A stretch of DNA of 64,000 bases from Cryptomeria japonica (GCF_030272615.1 NC_081415.1:192596695-192660694), one strand, 5' to 3'; counted from the first letter of the stretch, positions 13,671 through 25,709 are shown. Translations and numbers: made by a program. Notes: generated from the sequence alone by a model not told the origin.

Positions 13671-13756
13671 TAATGCAGTACAGAGTCCTTGATGCTATTT
13701 AAGTATTTAGCCCTAATGCAGTACAGAGTCCTTGATGCTATTTAAGTATTTAGCCC
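13671..13756. repeat. Exact 43-bp tandem duplication
   Basis: The unit beginning TAATGCAGTACAGAGTCCTT at 13671 is repeated without change at 13714. It lies at the truncated 3' edge of PPR copy B, in a segment homologous to about 5424-5490 of copy A. The exact identity means a recent slippage or replication event within an old pseudogene. Confidence 0.85.
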
Positions 13757-16600
13757 TAATCCACTAAACCTGCATGGCTGCATGCAAACAAAAATACAAG
13801 CAAATCTTACACGGTTAGGGTACGTTCCAGAGTGCTTCATTTGTTCTAAGTGTTAGAGAGTATCGTTGCAAAAGCCATTTTGCACATATCCTTCAACCGT
13901 AGAACTCAATGAAATGACATTTCTTTGAGGTATTCTGTCAAAGGAGTCCTCATCACCTGTGTATGTTTCCACATTCTGCATGCAAGTCTATCAGGGCAGT
14001 CACAATTAAAAAAATTGAATAAAAAACGTCTTTTATTATGATTTGATGCATGTCCCTACCTTCTTTAAATCTCCTATATTTGTAGAGGCTGATACGGTGC
14101 TGACAAAGTTTGTAGATTTTGGCTTTCTATCTGCCAATAGCATTTGCTTAAAGGTTTCCAAGGCTTTTTCAACAATCCTATTTCGTGCATATTCTGCAAC
14201 CATGGCATCCCAGGGGGAATAGTATCTCCTTAAGGCATTCTGTCAAACAACTCACTTGCCTTGTGTATGCTTCCACATTTTGCATACATTTCTATTAAGG
14301 CATTTTTACTTTTGGCGTCAAACAAAATTCCACTTTTGATTATGCTTTGATGGAGTTCCGTAAACTGTTCTAAAGCTCCCATTTTTGCAAAGGCTGGTAG
14401 GATGCTGGCAAAAGTTGTGGAGTCTAGCTTTACATCAGCCAATAGCATTTGCTTAAAGGTTTCCAAAGCCTTTTCAACAAACCCATTTTGTGCATATCCT
14501 GCAATGATGACAGTCCATAAGACCATATCTTTCAAGAATTTTGTCAAACGGTTCACGTGACTTGGGTATCTTTCCACATTTTGCATACATGTCTATCAGC
14601 GCACTGGAAACAATAGCATCTGACAAAATCCCCCTTTTGATTATTTTTTGATGGAGCCACATGCCCTGTTCTAAAGCTCTTACATTTGTACAGGCTGGTA
14701 CGATGATGACAAAGGTTGTGGAGTCTGGCTTTACATCCGTCAATTGCATTTGCTTAAAGGTTTCCAAAGCCTTTTCAACAAACCCATTATGTGCATATCC
14801 CGCAATCATCGCAGTCCATGAGATTGCATCTATTTGAAGCATTTTGTCAAACAGTTCACATGACTTGCGTATACTTCCACATTTTGCATACATGTCTATC
14901 AGGGAATTGGCAACTACGACATCTAACCAGAATCCGCGTTTGATTATACTTTGATGAACATTCATACCCTGTTCTAAAGCTCCTCTTTTGGCGCAGATTG
15001 GAAGGAGGCTAGAAAAAGTTGTGGAGTTTGGCTTTACACCTTCTAGTTGCATTTGCTTAAAAGTTTCCGAGGCAGTTTGAACAAATCCATATTGTGCATA
15101 TCCTGCGATTATTGCATTCCATGAAACCACTCCTCTTTGAGGCATTATGTCAAACAATTTGCATGCCTCGTGCATGTTTCCACATTTTGCATACATCTCC
15201 AGCAACATATTTCCAACTATAATATTTGAAAAGATTCCACTTTTAATTATGTTTTGATGGATGATCCTACCCAGTTCGAAAGCTCCTATTTGAGCACAGA
15301 CTGGGAGGATGCTGGCAAAGGTTGAGGAATTTGCTTTTACACCTACCAACTGCATCTGTTTAAAATTTTGTAAGGCTTTTTTCAAAAACCCATATTGTGC
15401 ATATCCTCTAATCATTGTAGCTCATGAAACCACATCTTTCCGAGACATTTTTTCAAACAGTTTATATGCCTTGTCCATACTTCCACATTTTGCATGCATA
15501 TCTACCAGGGCACTTGCAACTACAACATTTGAACAAAATACAACTTTGATTATGCTTTGATGGAAACCCATATCGTGTTCTAAATCTCCTATTTTCGCAC
15601 AAGCTGGCACGATGCTGACAAAGGTTGTCGAGTATGGCTTTACACCTGCCAATAGCATTTTCCTAAAAGTTTCCAAAGCCTTTTCAGCAAACCCATTTTG
15701 TGCATATCCTGCTCTCATCGCATTCCACGAAATCACGTCTCTTTCAAGCATTTTATCAAACAGTTCATATGACATGTGTATACCTCCACGTTTTGCATGC
15801 ATATCTATTAGTGTATTTCCAACTATAATATCTGAAATGAATCCGCTTTTAATTATACTTTGATGGATAACTGTGCCCAGTTCGAATTCCCCAATTTGAG
15901 TACAGGCTGGGAGGATGATAGCAGAGGTCGTGGAGTTCTGTTTTACATCTAACAATTGCATTTGCTTAAAAATTTGTAATGCTTCGTCAAAAAATCCCAT
16001 TTTGTGTATATGCTGATATTATTGCAGTCCATGAGAAGTCATTTCTTTGAAACATTTCGTCAAAAACTTTGCGTGCCTTGTGCGAACTTCCACATTTTGC
16101 GTAAAGTCCATCAGTGCTGTTGCAACTACAACATTTGAGAAAAACCCACTTTCCATTATGCTTCGATGGATGTCCATGCCCCGTTTCAAAGCAACAATTT
16201 CGGCACAGGCTGAGACTACGGTGGAAAAGGTGAACTGATTAAGCTGAAGACCTGTTCGTTGCATTTGGCCAAACAGTACGATTGCCTTGTGCACTCTTCC
16301 GCATTTTGTGTACATGTCTTTCAGGGCTGTTGCAACTACGACATTTGAGAAAATCCCCCTTTTCATTATGTGATGGATATCCTTACCCAGTCTCAAAGCT
16401 CCCATTTTGGCACAGGCTGAAAGTACGCTGGAAAAAGTCAAGTGATTAGGTTCGAGAGCTGTTCGTTGCATTTGGTGAAACAATTTGAGTGCCTCCTGAG
16501 GAAACCCATGTCTGCGGTATGCGTTTATGATGTTATTCCATGAGACGATGTATCGTCCTTTCATATTGTCAAACACTTCCGAAGAAATGATTTTTTCCCT
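13757..16600 (-). pseudogene. PPR protein copy B, expanded repeat tract, lacking E/DYW end
   Basis: From about 16576 down to 14230 the minus strand encodes a nearly unbroken series of P, L and S pentatricopeptide motifs. Each cycle resembles ISWNAMIAGYAQNGF, a KALETFKQM block, TTFASILPACAKMGALE and ALIDMYAKCGS. Long open pieces are 16576-16019, 16000-15422, 15415-14474 and 14586-14230. The junction at 15422-15424 is one in-frame TGA where the motif expects Trp (VVS-stop), and other junctions are frameshifts. Homology to copy A continues in decayed form to about 13640 and then stops, so E, E+ and DYW domains are missing. About eight cycles are about 303 bp apart and unusually alike, pointing to tandem growth of the array before or during decay. 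It is probably a former organellar RNA-binding factor. Confidence 0.85.
14170..16000 (-). repeat. Tandem 303-bp PPR triplet repeats
   Basis: The DNA phrase around TGTGCATATCCTGC recurs near 14492, 14794, 15096, 15399 and 15701, and in diverged form near 14193 and 15999. The spacing of 302-303 bp corresponds to one 101-residue P-L-S triplet. Neighbouring units also share the preceding AAAGGTTTCCAAAGCCTTTT-type segment. Confidence 0.8.
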
Positions 16601-17884
16601 TGTGAAAGCGCATTCTTATTCTTATTCTTATGCAACCTTTATCTAATAATTGTGACTTTGAATTCTATGTGCTTGTTCTACATAAATAGTTTGTGTGTTT
16701 ATATTTGGATTAGATGATGCTTAAAATCACTAATAGGGTCAATTGTTAAGTTGAGGAATTTGTGGCTTGGCTTGGTTACAAGAGGGTCCTATTATATTAA
16801 TTTTAACAATGTTTGAATAAAATTGAAGACATGTCACAAAAGAAAAGGCAAATAGCTTGATAACTATATTATCTATGCAAATGTTTCACTGTAATGATTG
16901 TTCTAGATGCGATTGCTCTCTATAATCAAATGATATGTTTTTCTTGACTTCAAGATGATCTAAATGGTTTAGGCTTTTTGTCTACTATGGAAACACCATA
17001 ACAACTATTAACTAGTTCTCTTATTTTCAACTTAATTTCTTTGTTTTTTGTTATAACTTTGTTGTAGCTTTGTTGTTGGTCAATTTGTGATTTGCTAATG
17101 TTATCCCTTTTATAATAGGGTTTTAGGTGCCCTTTAAAACCTATTTTGCCCCTTTAATGAAAACACAAGTAAATAAATGACTACTTTCCAAACTAAATAT
17201 TCATTTTTTAGGATTAAGTTTTTGATTAAAGGGTAAAACAAGTTTTGAAAGGCCCTGAAATCTATTTTACAAATAGAAGGACATCAACCAAATAATAGCA
17301 AAAGACTACCTAAAACAACAAAAGTACAAAATTAAAGACAAAAGATTAGAAAAACATAACATGGAAAGAAAAGAACCAACTTCCAAGAAGCCATTATAGG
17401 TTATGCATATATTTAGCCACTTTTAGCTAATCCTAATAAAATTTTGCATGCAAACTAGCAAAACCCTCTAGCTCCCTTTTATCCTTATTCTAGTTATTTC
17501 TAGTATTACTTCTAGTATGGGTACTAAGGCCAACAAAAATAGTCTTCTTTTTAGTCTAAGCATGAAGGTGTTAGAGTTGATGATTGAACTCCCACAACAC
17601 CCCAAGGACTACCTATAATTAAAAATACCTATGACGCTAGATAAAAATGCATGATTTTTATGAAGCCTAATATTTCATTAGATGCAAAAAGATGACTGGT
17701 TATAATATATAATGAAACCCTTGCTATAAAGACACTGATGAAATCCTAGATGAGGATTAAATGAGATCATTACATATGTTTAATCTTATGAATTATCTAC
17801 AAAAAATACAAAACTTAAGTAAAATTAAGTATGCTAGTGTGAATGGGGACCTAATAATAGTTAATTATGTGGTTTATTATTTTC
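16601..17884. other. Non-coding stretch with an inverted repeat
   Basis: No gene is seen. It contains the inverted repeat at 17121-17260, listed separately. The stretch at about 17225-17480 resembles 24440-24830 in phrase order (AAGTTTTGAAAGG..., then runs of CAAC/AAAAG, then a CAAACTAGCAAAACC-like block). A diffuse repeat family is therefore probably present at both places. Confidence 0.45.
17121..17260. repeat. Imperfect inverted repeat, arms about 37 bp
   Basis: The left arm 17121-17158 (around GGTGCCCTTTAAAACC) is about 80 percent complementary to the right arm 17225-17260 (around AAACAAGTTTTGAAAGG), with a 66-nt loop. It could be a small foldback element or the end of a MITE. I could not find a convincing target duplication. 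Confidence 0.5.
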
Positions 17885-18090
17885 ACTCTAATGCCCTCTT
17901 CATGTGCAACTTAGGGAGTAGATGTTTTTGTGACTAGTGAAGTATGCATGGACGGGTCTCAACTACAAGCCCTACTGAAGTACCCATGTATAAATAAATA
18001 AATCTCTTATAATTAGAAAAAGGGAGAAAATCTCATTAAAAAAACTCCTTTTTAAAAGAGAGAAGACAATGTAAACTAACACATATTGGT
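17885..18090 (-). mobile_element. Fragment related to the 28.8-29.0 kb LTR-element interior
   Basis: Starting at GTGCAACTTAGGG this stretch follows, in the same order, the segment directly inside the left LTR of the 2.47-kb element (28851-29045). Shared blocks include GGGTC(T/C)C(A/G)ACTAC, GTACCCATGTA, the GAGAAA...AAA(C/A)TC region and AAAAGAGAGA. The two have drifted far apart. No LTR is paired here, so this is an old solo fragment of the same or a sister family. Confidence 0.5.
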
Positions 18091-19589
18091 GAATTTATAT
18101 GGAAAGAAGGACGACTCAACACGAACCCTCAAGAACTGCATATATCACAAAAGTATAATATATATCTCTGCAATAGGAGATAAAAGATGAGACTATGAAT
18201 CTTTCCATAGAGAAGTACCTCATGTGCTAATGTTGAGAGTTTGAAGAAAAATATTCATTATCTACAAACAAAATTTCTCCTCTTATGAAGACATAGATCT
18301 ATTGGAGATTTGTAGAAGTCATTCTTGTAATCTAGATGAAAAGATAATCCAAATCCAAACATGTGTCTCTGAATGGAAACTGGGTACCTTGTGTTGGAAA
18401 AAATATCTCCTCCAAAAGAACTTAATTCACAATTAGAGAAGTCAAACTAGAAAAGGTGAGAATTTGAATTGAATCTAAAAATATTGAAGATGTTATGGCA
18501 TAACTATCAACAAAGAGATAATGCATGTCCACCAATGTGTCCTCAAAGTTAACAATGTGATTATTTACAAACAAAGACAATATTTCTAATAGGTAGGAAT
18601 CTGGGCGAGGTAGATCTAGAAGATAATGAATGTTGTGTTGCAATGAATCAATAAGGGCAATAGGTGTAGTGATACTAGTCTCATCAAGAATAACTTAAGA
18701 TGATGATGTGATCTCAATTGGTGGAAAGCAAGATGAGAAGTTTGTATACCATCAAAACGTGTAAGACATGTAAAATTAAACATTAATATCAAAATAAAAT
18801 AACTCTTCAGATAAAAATACAGTAAATAATATAAATAAAATGAAATAATTTTTAATTAAAAATTAAATTTTTTATGTGTATATATGTAATTCTAACAAAT
18901 CTTAAATAAATAAAAATAGATATATTTAAAATATTTGCTCTAATTAATTTAATTTTATTGTCTTTTCCCTATATCTAATTGTAAATTTCATTACGCAAGT
19001 TTTTGAAATGGCATTCATGTAGTAACTAGGGAAAGAACACCAATTACCACCCATGTTCCATTTATGGTTCACTCCTTGCACACCCAACTCCCCAATTACT
19101 AACTTTAAAAAAACGAAAAAAAAACAAGCAAAGAAACAAACAAACTAAAAGCCAATTAATAAATTTTACATGTAATAATAGTCATCCATTTTTTAGCATT
19201 TTTGGACCATAGTTGGCCTATATGTGCACCTTTATTGGTACCCATAATGCAGGGACATTGTGCATGAGTACTGACAATTTTAAGTACATGGTTATTGGGA
19301 CATTTGTGCATAAGTATTGGCAATTTTATGTGCACAATTATTGGGGCATCTTTAAGCAGGTATAAAAACTTTGAAATGTGTACTTTTTGACCCTTGTGTA
19401 CATAACAGAGCCCACAATGTGCATTGTTAGTACCCAAAAATCAGAACAATAACTATAAACAATTAAGTCGCATGCAAAAACAACCAAAAGAAAATCGTCA
19501 AAATTCAATGATATACCGTTTAGAATTTGTAGGTGCACAAAATTAGCTATAACGACTACTGATACACTTATAAATATAGATTATGAATT
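18091..19589. other. No recognisable gene
   Basis: Some of 18090-18780 may continue the LTR-element relic, but similarity is too weak to trace. A short tandem phrase, (T/A)TTGG(G/C)ACATTTGTGCATAAGTATTGGCAATTTTATGTG-like, occurs twice near 19240-19345 with a period of about 45-50 bp. Open frames under 95 codons have no signature. Confidence 0.45.
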
Positions 19590-20300
19590 ACAAACATAAA
19601 TGAAACAACATGAAATGAAATGCAATCAAGCCCAAACATGTAAAATTTGCATACATAATCAACCAACATTAAAAACTCAAGCCACAATATATACAATTTG
19701 CATACATAGTCTGATATTATAATTTAATCTCCTAAGGCATAGCTGTCATAGGAACGAGATAATACAATTCATACAGACAAAAGGACCATACAAAATGACA
19801 ACGCCTGAAGGAAAGAACTATCAAGAGATACTCCCCCCGTCATCTCCAAAAATTGGATCGGCAGTAAGTCTCTTTCACCTTGCCTGATCACCAAGCATCT
19901 GTCCATTCCTTCAAATGCTCATCTTCTTTTGTAAATTTTCCCTATTTTCCACCATCTCCTCCACCTTTTCGTTCCAGCGACTTGCAGGTTTCCTAAAGCA
20001 GTTCAATGTCACAACTCCTATGGTATTATAAAACAGGGTTTTAACAAGTACGCCATCTGTGTATATAGGCAGTAATATTCATTATATATTACAAATCTGA
20101 TTTTATTAAGCCAACAACATTGTCTATATCTCCAAATGATTCGAAGATAAACACTTTTTAGAGATTGACATGAAACCTACACTTTTAATAAACTGAAAAT
20201 AAAATCCATTCCCTTTTTTTATTACTAAAGGTCCCAAATGGTGCACCTTATTACAGTGCAAGCCTATGTTTACACTTTACAGATTGCTTCACTAGCATCA
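19590..20300 (-). other. 3' flank of PPR copy C, homologous to that of copy A
   Basis: This aligns by eye with 4141-4700, including the phrases GGCATAGCTGTCATAGGAACGAGATAATACA versus its copy A counterpart, AAAGGACCATA and AACAGGGTTTTAAC. It is therefore part of the duplicated unit that carried the PPR gene. No open frame of note. Confidence 0.65.
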
Positions 20301-20440
20301 CCGATTATATTCACAGGAACATTGTCCTTGTTTGAAATGACGTGAACTTATTACAGTGCAAACCTATGTTTACATATTGCTTCATTAGCATCACCAATTA
20401 TATTCACAGGAACATTGTCCTTGATTGAAATGATATAACC
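20270..20440. repeat. Tandem duplication of the PPR stop-codon region
   Basis: A block starting TTACAGTGCAA(G/A)CCTATGTTTACA and ending AACATTGTCCTTG(T/A)TTGAAATGA occurs twice, at about 20253-20340 and 20350-20432. On the minus strand each carries the last codons of the DYW domain, so copy C has two partial C-termini in a row. Confidence 0.75.
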
Positions 20441-22520
20441 AAGAAGTTGTCCTGAAACAATCTAAACACAGGTGCAGTGTGGCAGGTACAACATTACTCA
20501 AAGGTCCTTGACAACTCTAACAGATGTTCCAGGGACCGTGTTCAAAATTCCAAATGCAATTTCCCAACTTCTCAATATGGAGGCAGAGGAATGATCGTTT
20601 TACCTTCTCCATATCAATTAGTAAATGCCTTTGAATCTGCAAAATACCTTGGTGTCTTCATCTCCTAAGACAAATTCTCCAACTTTGTATGGACTCCTGT
20701 GTCTGTGGATATGATCTGTCTACACAAAATGCATGCACCATTTTATGGCCTGCAATCCAACTATAAGTAGCTATTTTTTTAATTCCTCCTCTAATAAAAT
20801 CTCGTTACCATTTTAAAATCTTCCCACGTGCCCATTTCTGCATAGAAGTTTGCAGAAGAACATTAATTATCATTTTGGGAACCCAGCTCAGAAAGGAGGG
20901 TTGATGTAATACTATCAACTGTATATTCTTATGTAATCTACAGACACCAAGGGACATGTCCACACAACCAGCAGAGGTGTAATTGGAACTTTGATGATAA
21001 TGTTTAGAGTTCCCTCGAGATAGCAAGCTCGGCTGATAAGGTCAACTATGCACATACATCATGACTGGTTTCAGACATTTTGCAATAAAGTTGCTCATAC
21101 TATTGAAATATTTACAGCCCTCATCTACTAAACCTGCATGGCTAGAGGCAAACAAAACACAAATCAAGCTTACATTGTCAGAGTATGTTCCAGAGTGCTT
21201 CATTTGTTCAAAGATTATGAGAGCATCGTAGCAAAAGCCATTTTGTGCAAAACCTGTAAACGTGGCATTCCATTAGATATCATCTATTGGGTTAAACAAT
21301 TCATGTGCTTGTCAAAATTATGCAAGAAATGCAAGCTATTATCACGATAATTTAATCCATTACATAGAGGGATATTTATAATGAAAGTTATACCTGAAAT
21401 AATTTTTTTCTATTCAAATTTTGGAGGCCTGCATCAAATGAAGCGTTGTCTGGGGGGGGATCTTTAAATAATTCTGACGCCATGAAATTGTCTTGAAGCG
21501 CCTTTGGATCTCAACATCACGCGCCCAGGTTAATTTCTCTTGCAGAAGATGTCATTGATTTAATTTTTCAGTCTATCCCTGCGGCGATCATCGCCAGCAT
21601 CAACCTCTTGCACCGCCTCTTTGCTGGAGAACTAGGTGCAGATCAGCCGCCTTTTCCTTGTCCTGTAGTAAAGCTCTTATTTTTTCACAGCCTGGTAGAT
21701 TGCGGACGAAACTTGTGGAGTCTGGTTTGACATATAGCATTTGCTTAAAGGTTTCCGAAGACTTTTCAACAAACTCAGTTTGTGATATCCTGCAATCATT
21801 GCATTAAATGAGATCACATCTCTTCCAAACATTTTGCGATCCAATTCACATGACTTGCGTATGTTGCGTATGCAACCACATTACACAAACATATCTATCA
21901 GGGCATTTCCAATTAGAATATTTGAAAAGATTCTACTTTTAGTTATGTTTTGATGGAAGACTGTAACCAAAGGTCCAAATTGGAGCACAGTTTAGGAGGA
22001 TGCCGGTAAAGGTTAACAGTTCGGTTTTACATCTGCCGATTAGATTTTAAATATTTGTATATATAGATAGAGAGAGAGATTTTCCCGCAATCAATGCGGT
22101 CGATGAGATGACTTCCCTTTCAGACATTTTGTCAAACAGTTTGCCTACCTTGTGCCCACTTCCGAATTTTGCGTACATACCTGGTAACTACAACGTTTCA
22201 GAGAAATTCCCTTTCCATTATGCATTGATGGGTGCTCATACCTTCTTGCAAAGCTCCAATTTCGGCACAGGCTGAGACTTGAGTACGCCAGAAAATGCGA
22301 AATGATCGTCTTGGAGACCTGTTCGTTACATTTGGAGAAACAGTATGACTGCCCTGTAAGGAAACCCATGTCTTCGGTATGCTGTAATGAGAAGATGTCT
22401 CGTCCTTTCCTGTGGTCAGATAGTTTACGAGCATACAGAAGACATGGGTATCCACACTTGGCATACATGTAAATAAGTTCTTTCGAAAGGTCGATTGTGT
22501 GGCAAAAACCATACAAAATC
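20391..22520 (-). pseudogene. PPR protein of PLS-DYW class, copy C, broken
   Basis: Minus-strand order: a start-proximal motif with LSKELIYMYAKCGY near 22490-22450, PPR fragments (VSACAEIGAL) near 22280-22250, further degraded motifs to about 21700, an E/E+ remnant near 20960-20830 (GVCRLHKNIQL), then a DYW remnant ending HFNQGQCSCEYNW and TGA at 20391-20393. The terminal triplet is thus YNW. Frames change repeatedly, with deletions and stops, so it is more decayed than copy A. It shares both coding part and 3' flank with copy A (4141-6930) in the same orientation. The presumed ancestral role is organellar RNA editing; this copy cannot be functional. Confidence 0.8.
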
Positions 22521-22559
22521 ATTTGTGTGTTGCACCTCTTTCAACTGAACCTCTTTACA

Positions 22560-24460
22560 TTAATAAAAGTGATAATATAACAGTCTTTATTTTTATTTCA
22601 GGCAATCCATGCTCTCGGTTTAGCTTGAGATAAGGAGTCTAGTCCGGGGAGAGGAACAATCAGCGAATTTTGGATTTATATGGGAAGAATCCAAAATCTT
22701 AGCACAACCTATCATTGTTGAAATGGAAACGGCTACCCAACCACTAGGACACACCATTGTACATGTTACCCTCCTATACCATAACTTGTGCATTTGTATA
22801 TCTTAGGTGCTCGATAGCTTTTTTTGTTCAAACACGATTGTATAGGTTACTCTCATATACCGTAACTTATTCATTGGTACATCCTAGTTTAGACTAGGGG
22901 AAACCCCTACAATTGATAGTAGTCATTAATTTGTTGTAGTCATTGTTACATTTAATTTGATAAAAAAAAATCTATTAAGATAATTTTAGAAACACTTTCT
23001 TCCATTTATGTAGAGTTTAGAGTGTAAAATTATTCATTATTGTTCGTAGATTTTTATGCATCTTACATATAATGATGAATCTACATACTAATTTAGACGT
23101 AGATTAGATAATAGTTTGAGATCAATAGATTCTTGCAAGTTGAATGCATTATTTGAGTTGATGAAGATTATAGTTGTCAGAGCTAATGTTGAATTTTAAT
23201 TTATTGTGTTCCAAGCAAAGCTACGATTAGTATAATTGGAGTTGAGTTTCTTTCCTAGAATAAATATTTGTCAAATATTAATGAGCGAGTGATTAGTTAG
23301 TAAATATCCTTCCTAGACTGATTGGTTGAGTTAGAGTTTGATATTATGATGCTTGTAATATAGTTAAAGTTGAGTTTGTTTGATATTAAACTATATATGA
23401 ATATTTTACATAGTGACGAGTTCTTGCTTTCTAATAAAGTATATGTTTTCTAGTTGATAGATAAAGCACGACAATGGTTCAAGGTAGACTAGATAAGGAT
23501 TTAAGGTCAACAAATTATTGCAAGCTGAATTTATCATGATTTTACTAGGTTGATGAATATTATAGTTTTTAGTACCTGAGCTTGATTTAACCAGACATAA
23601 CTCTAACTAGTGTAGTTGAAGTAGAATATATATTTGTTAGATATTTATGAATATACAATTTATTCTAAAATATCTTTGTGGTTTTATTAATTGAATTTAA
23701 GTTGATATTCAAATAAAATAAAATATAAAATAATAATTTTAAAGTAAATAAAAAAATTCTAGAATAATTTATAATCATTCTTTAATAGTTTTAAACTAAT
23801 ATTTTTTAGAAAATTATAATTATAGCAATATTATGATAAAAAATTATTATTTATAAAAATAGCAAATAAATGATTACTGTTTAAATTCAATATTTATATA
23901 TATTAATATTATGTAAAAAATAAGTTAATAGAAACTATATTTTAGTACTAGATTTTTAAAATATGAGGAGGATGGTAATAGAATTGTAGTAAATTAGATT
24001 ATAAGAGTTAAAATAAAATTTGAAAAAAAAAACAAACTATAATATTAATAATTCTTATTATATAAAGAGATATTATTGTATTATAATTTAAATAAACTTG
24101 AATTAATAAAAAATAAATTTAAATTTCATAAATAAAAAACACATCATCGTAATAAATAAAATATAATAAAGATAATTATTATTACATCTTAATTTTTAGA
24201 TAAAGTATTAATTAAAAAATATGATAGTAGACATTGAATTATAAGATATTATATCATGTCCAAAGGTCATAAAGAAAAAGATATAAGTAAATTTTAAAAA
24301 TATAAGGAGGATATTAATATAAGTTTAATAAAAAATTATGATTTTTTTTTATGATAAGTAATAATAGATTATATAAATAATATAAATTTTAACAATTTAT
24401 CATAGATTATAAATGGGAAATTAAATATTGAAAATAATAAGTTTTTTGTGACAAGATAAA
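22560..24460. other. AT-rich stretch with diverged tandem repeats
   Basis: No gene. A phrase of about 48 bp (ATTGTA...GTTAC(C/T)CTC(C/A)TATACC(A/G)TAACTT) occurs at about 22757 and 22848. A longer diverged duplication (TTGCAAG(T/C)TGAAT... GTTGATGAA(G/T)ATTATAGTT) occurs near 23135 and 23518, period about 385 bp. From 23700 to 24440 the sequence is extremely AT-rich. Confidence 0.5.
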
Positions 24461-24475
24461 ATAGGTTTTGAAGGG

Positions 24476-24601
24476 TACAACTTGAGTTGGCCTAGTGGTG
24501 GAGAACTTGTGCTCTTGAAATAGAGGTCACAAGTTCAAATCCCACAAAGGAGGTAGGGTATGTACACCTTATCGGCTTTGGCCCATTACCTATAAAAAAA
24601 A
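24476..24601 (+). mobile_element. tRNA-derived SINE with poly(A) tail and 13-bp target duplications
   Basis: An RNA polymerase III promoter is visible: A box TGGCCTAGTGG at 24488-24498 and B box AGTTCAAATCC at 24532-24542, 33 bp apart, as in a tRNA. The body continues through a short unrelated part and ends in a run of nine A. The 13-mer AGGTTTTGAAGGG lies directly before it (24463-24475) and directly after the A run (24602-24614). That is the signature of target-primed insertion driven by a LINE. Short length (126 bp) and the A-tail fit plant SINEs; the family is not identified. It is not a tRNA gene, because the acceptor and anticodon stems do not close. Confidence 0.85.
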
Positions 24602-24719
24602 AGGTTTTGAAGGGATTCAAAGTTTTATTTACAAAAAAAAAATTGGTCAAACAACAAAAAGAGACAAAAAGAATCCTATTACATTAAATATTAAGAGTCT
24701 CAACTACTTCCATTTCCGC

Positions 24720-25704
24720 AGGTAAAAGTTTTTATGGAGGTTTGCCAAACCAAGTAGCTCTTTTCGTCTTCAAACAATTTCCTCTTGCCCCCTCTAATGT
24801 GAGAGCTCATTTACCATTCTTAGCAGACTAAATAACTTGGTTACCTTTATCCTTGAGGTTTTTCCCATCATTTGTATCCCCAACAGCGGTGGCCTCCACA
24901 AAATTCTCCTCTTTAAGCTCCTTGAGTTTCTTGGTTAGGATCTTAATCCCTTTTACATTGTTTTGAATTGTATAGTGGTCGATCTTTATTGTTCGTTCTA
25001 GGTTATGATTGACCTCAAAAATTTGTCCTAATTATTTATTCATATTTGTTCCTTAATTGAGTAATCTCATTAGCCATATCCTCCAAATTGGAACATATCT
25101 CTCTTACCTCAATTGAACTCCTAGACCTCTCCTCAATCCTCCTTGTATTACCAAAAATATTGATTTGCAAGGCCCTCAATTTAACATTAATTTTATTAAT
25201 TTCAAGAGAAAACCAAACCATTTTGATGACTTAAATTACCCTACAACACCTTCTCTAGAAAGCTCTGAAACATCATATATCTCTTCTCTATTGACATGAA
25301 GACAAGAGAAGTCCTCTAAGAGACCGAGCATAGAGATTCCTTAATCCTCCCTAACTTTGTTGCTGTTAGACATAGGGATTTTAAATTCCTATATTTCCAC
25401 CACCTTCTCTAAGTTACCTTTAACTTTCTCTTTCTCCAACCCCTCCCCAGATTTATTCTTTTTTACTTTTCTCAACTATATTCTTTACATTGTCACCCTC
25501 CTTCTCATCACTAGTATGAGATCCCTTAGTCCAAAAAATATGATCTCTCTCCCTCTGTTTGGTTAATTTATTTTTTCTCTTATCTTCTTCCATTGGAGGT
25601 TTAGAAAACATCTCCATAGAAGCGTCCTCCTCCTCATCTTCCACCCACTCATCATCATTATCCTTGTCCTTCATATTAGTGTTCATGTTAGAATAGTCAG
25701 TCAT
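24720..25704 (-). pseudogene. Unrecognised charged coiled-coil ORF relic
   Basis: Two open pieces (25704-25453 and 25221-25036, minus) plus a weaker continuation to 24720 encode a strongly charged polypeptide. The N-terminal piece is acidic (DDEWVEDEEEDASMEMF), and the middle is helical with heptad-like spacing (ICSNLEDMANEITQLRNKYE). The continuation reads LTKKLKELKEENF near 24925. No catalytic or zinc-knuckle motif is visible. It may be the first ORF of a LINE or another element, given the SINE and repeat-like DNA just downstream, but that is conjecture. Stops and frame changes show it is not intact. Confidence 0.4.
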
Positions 25705-25709
25705 AATAG

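Noticed and set aside
24476-24601. A tRNA gene
   Set aside because: A and B boxes are present, but stems do not pair and the sequence ends in poly(A) with target duplications, so it is a SINE.
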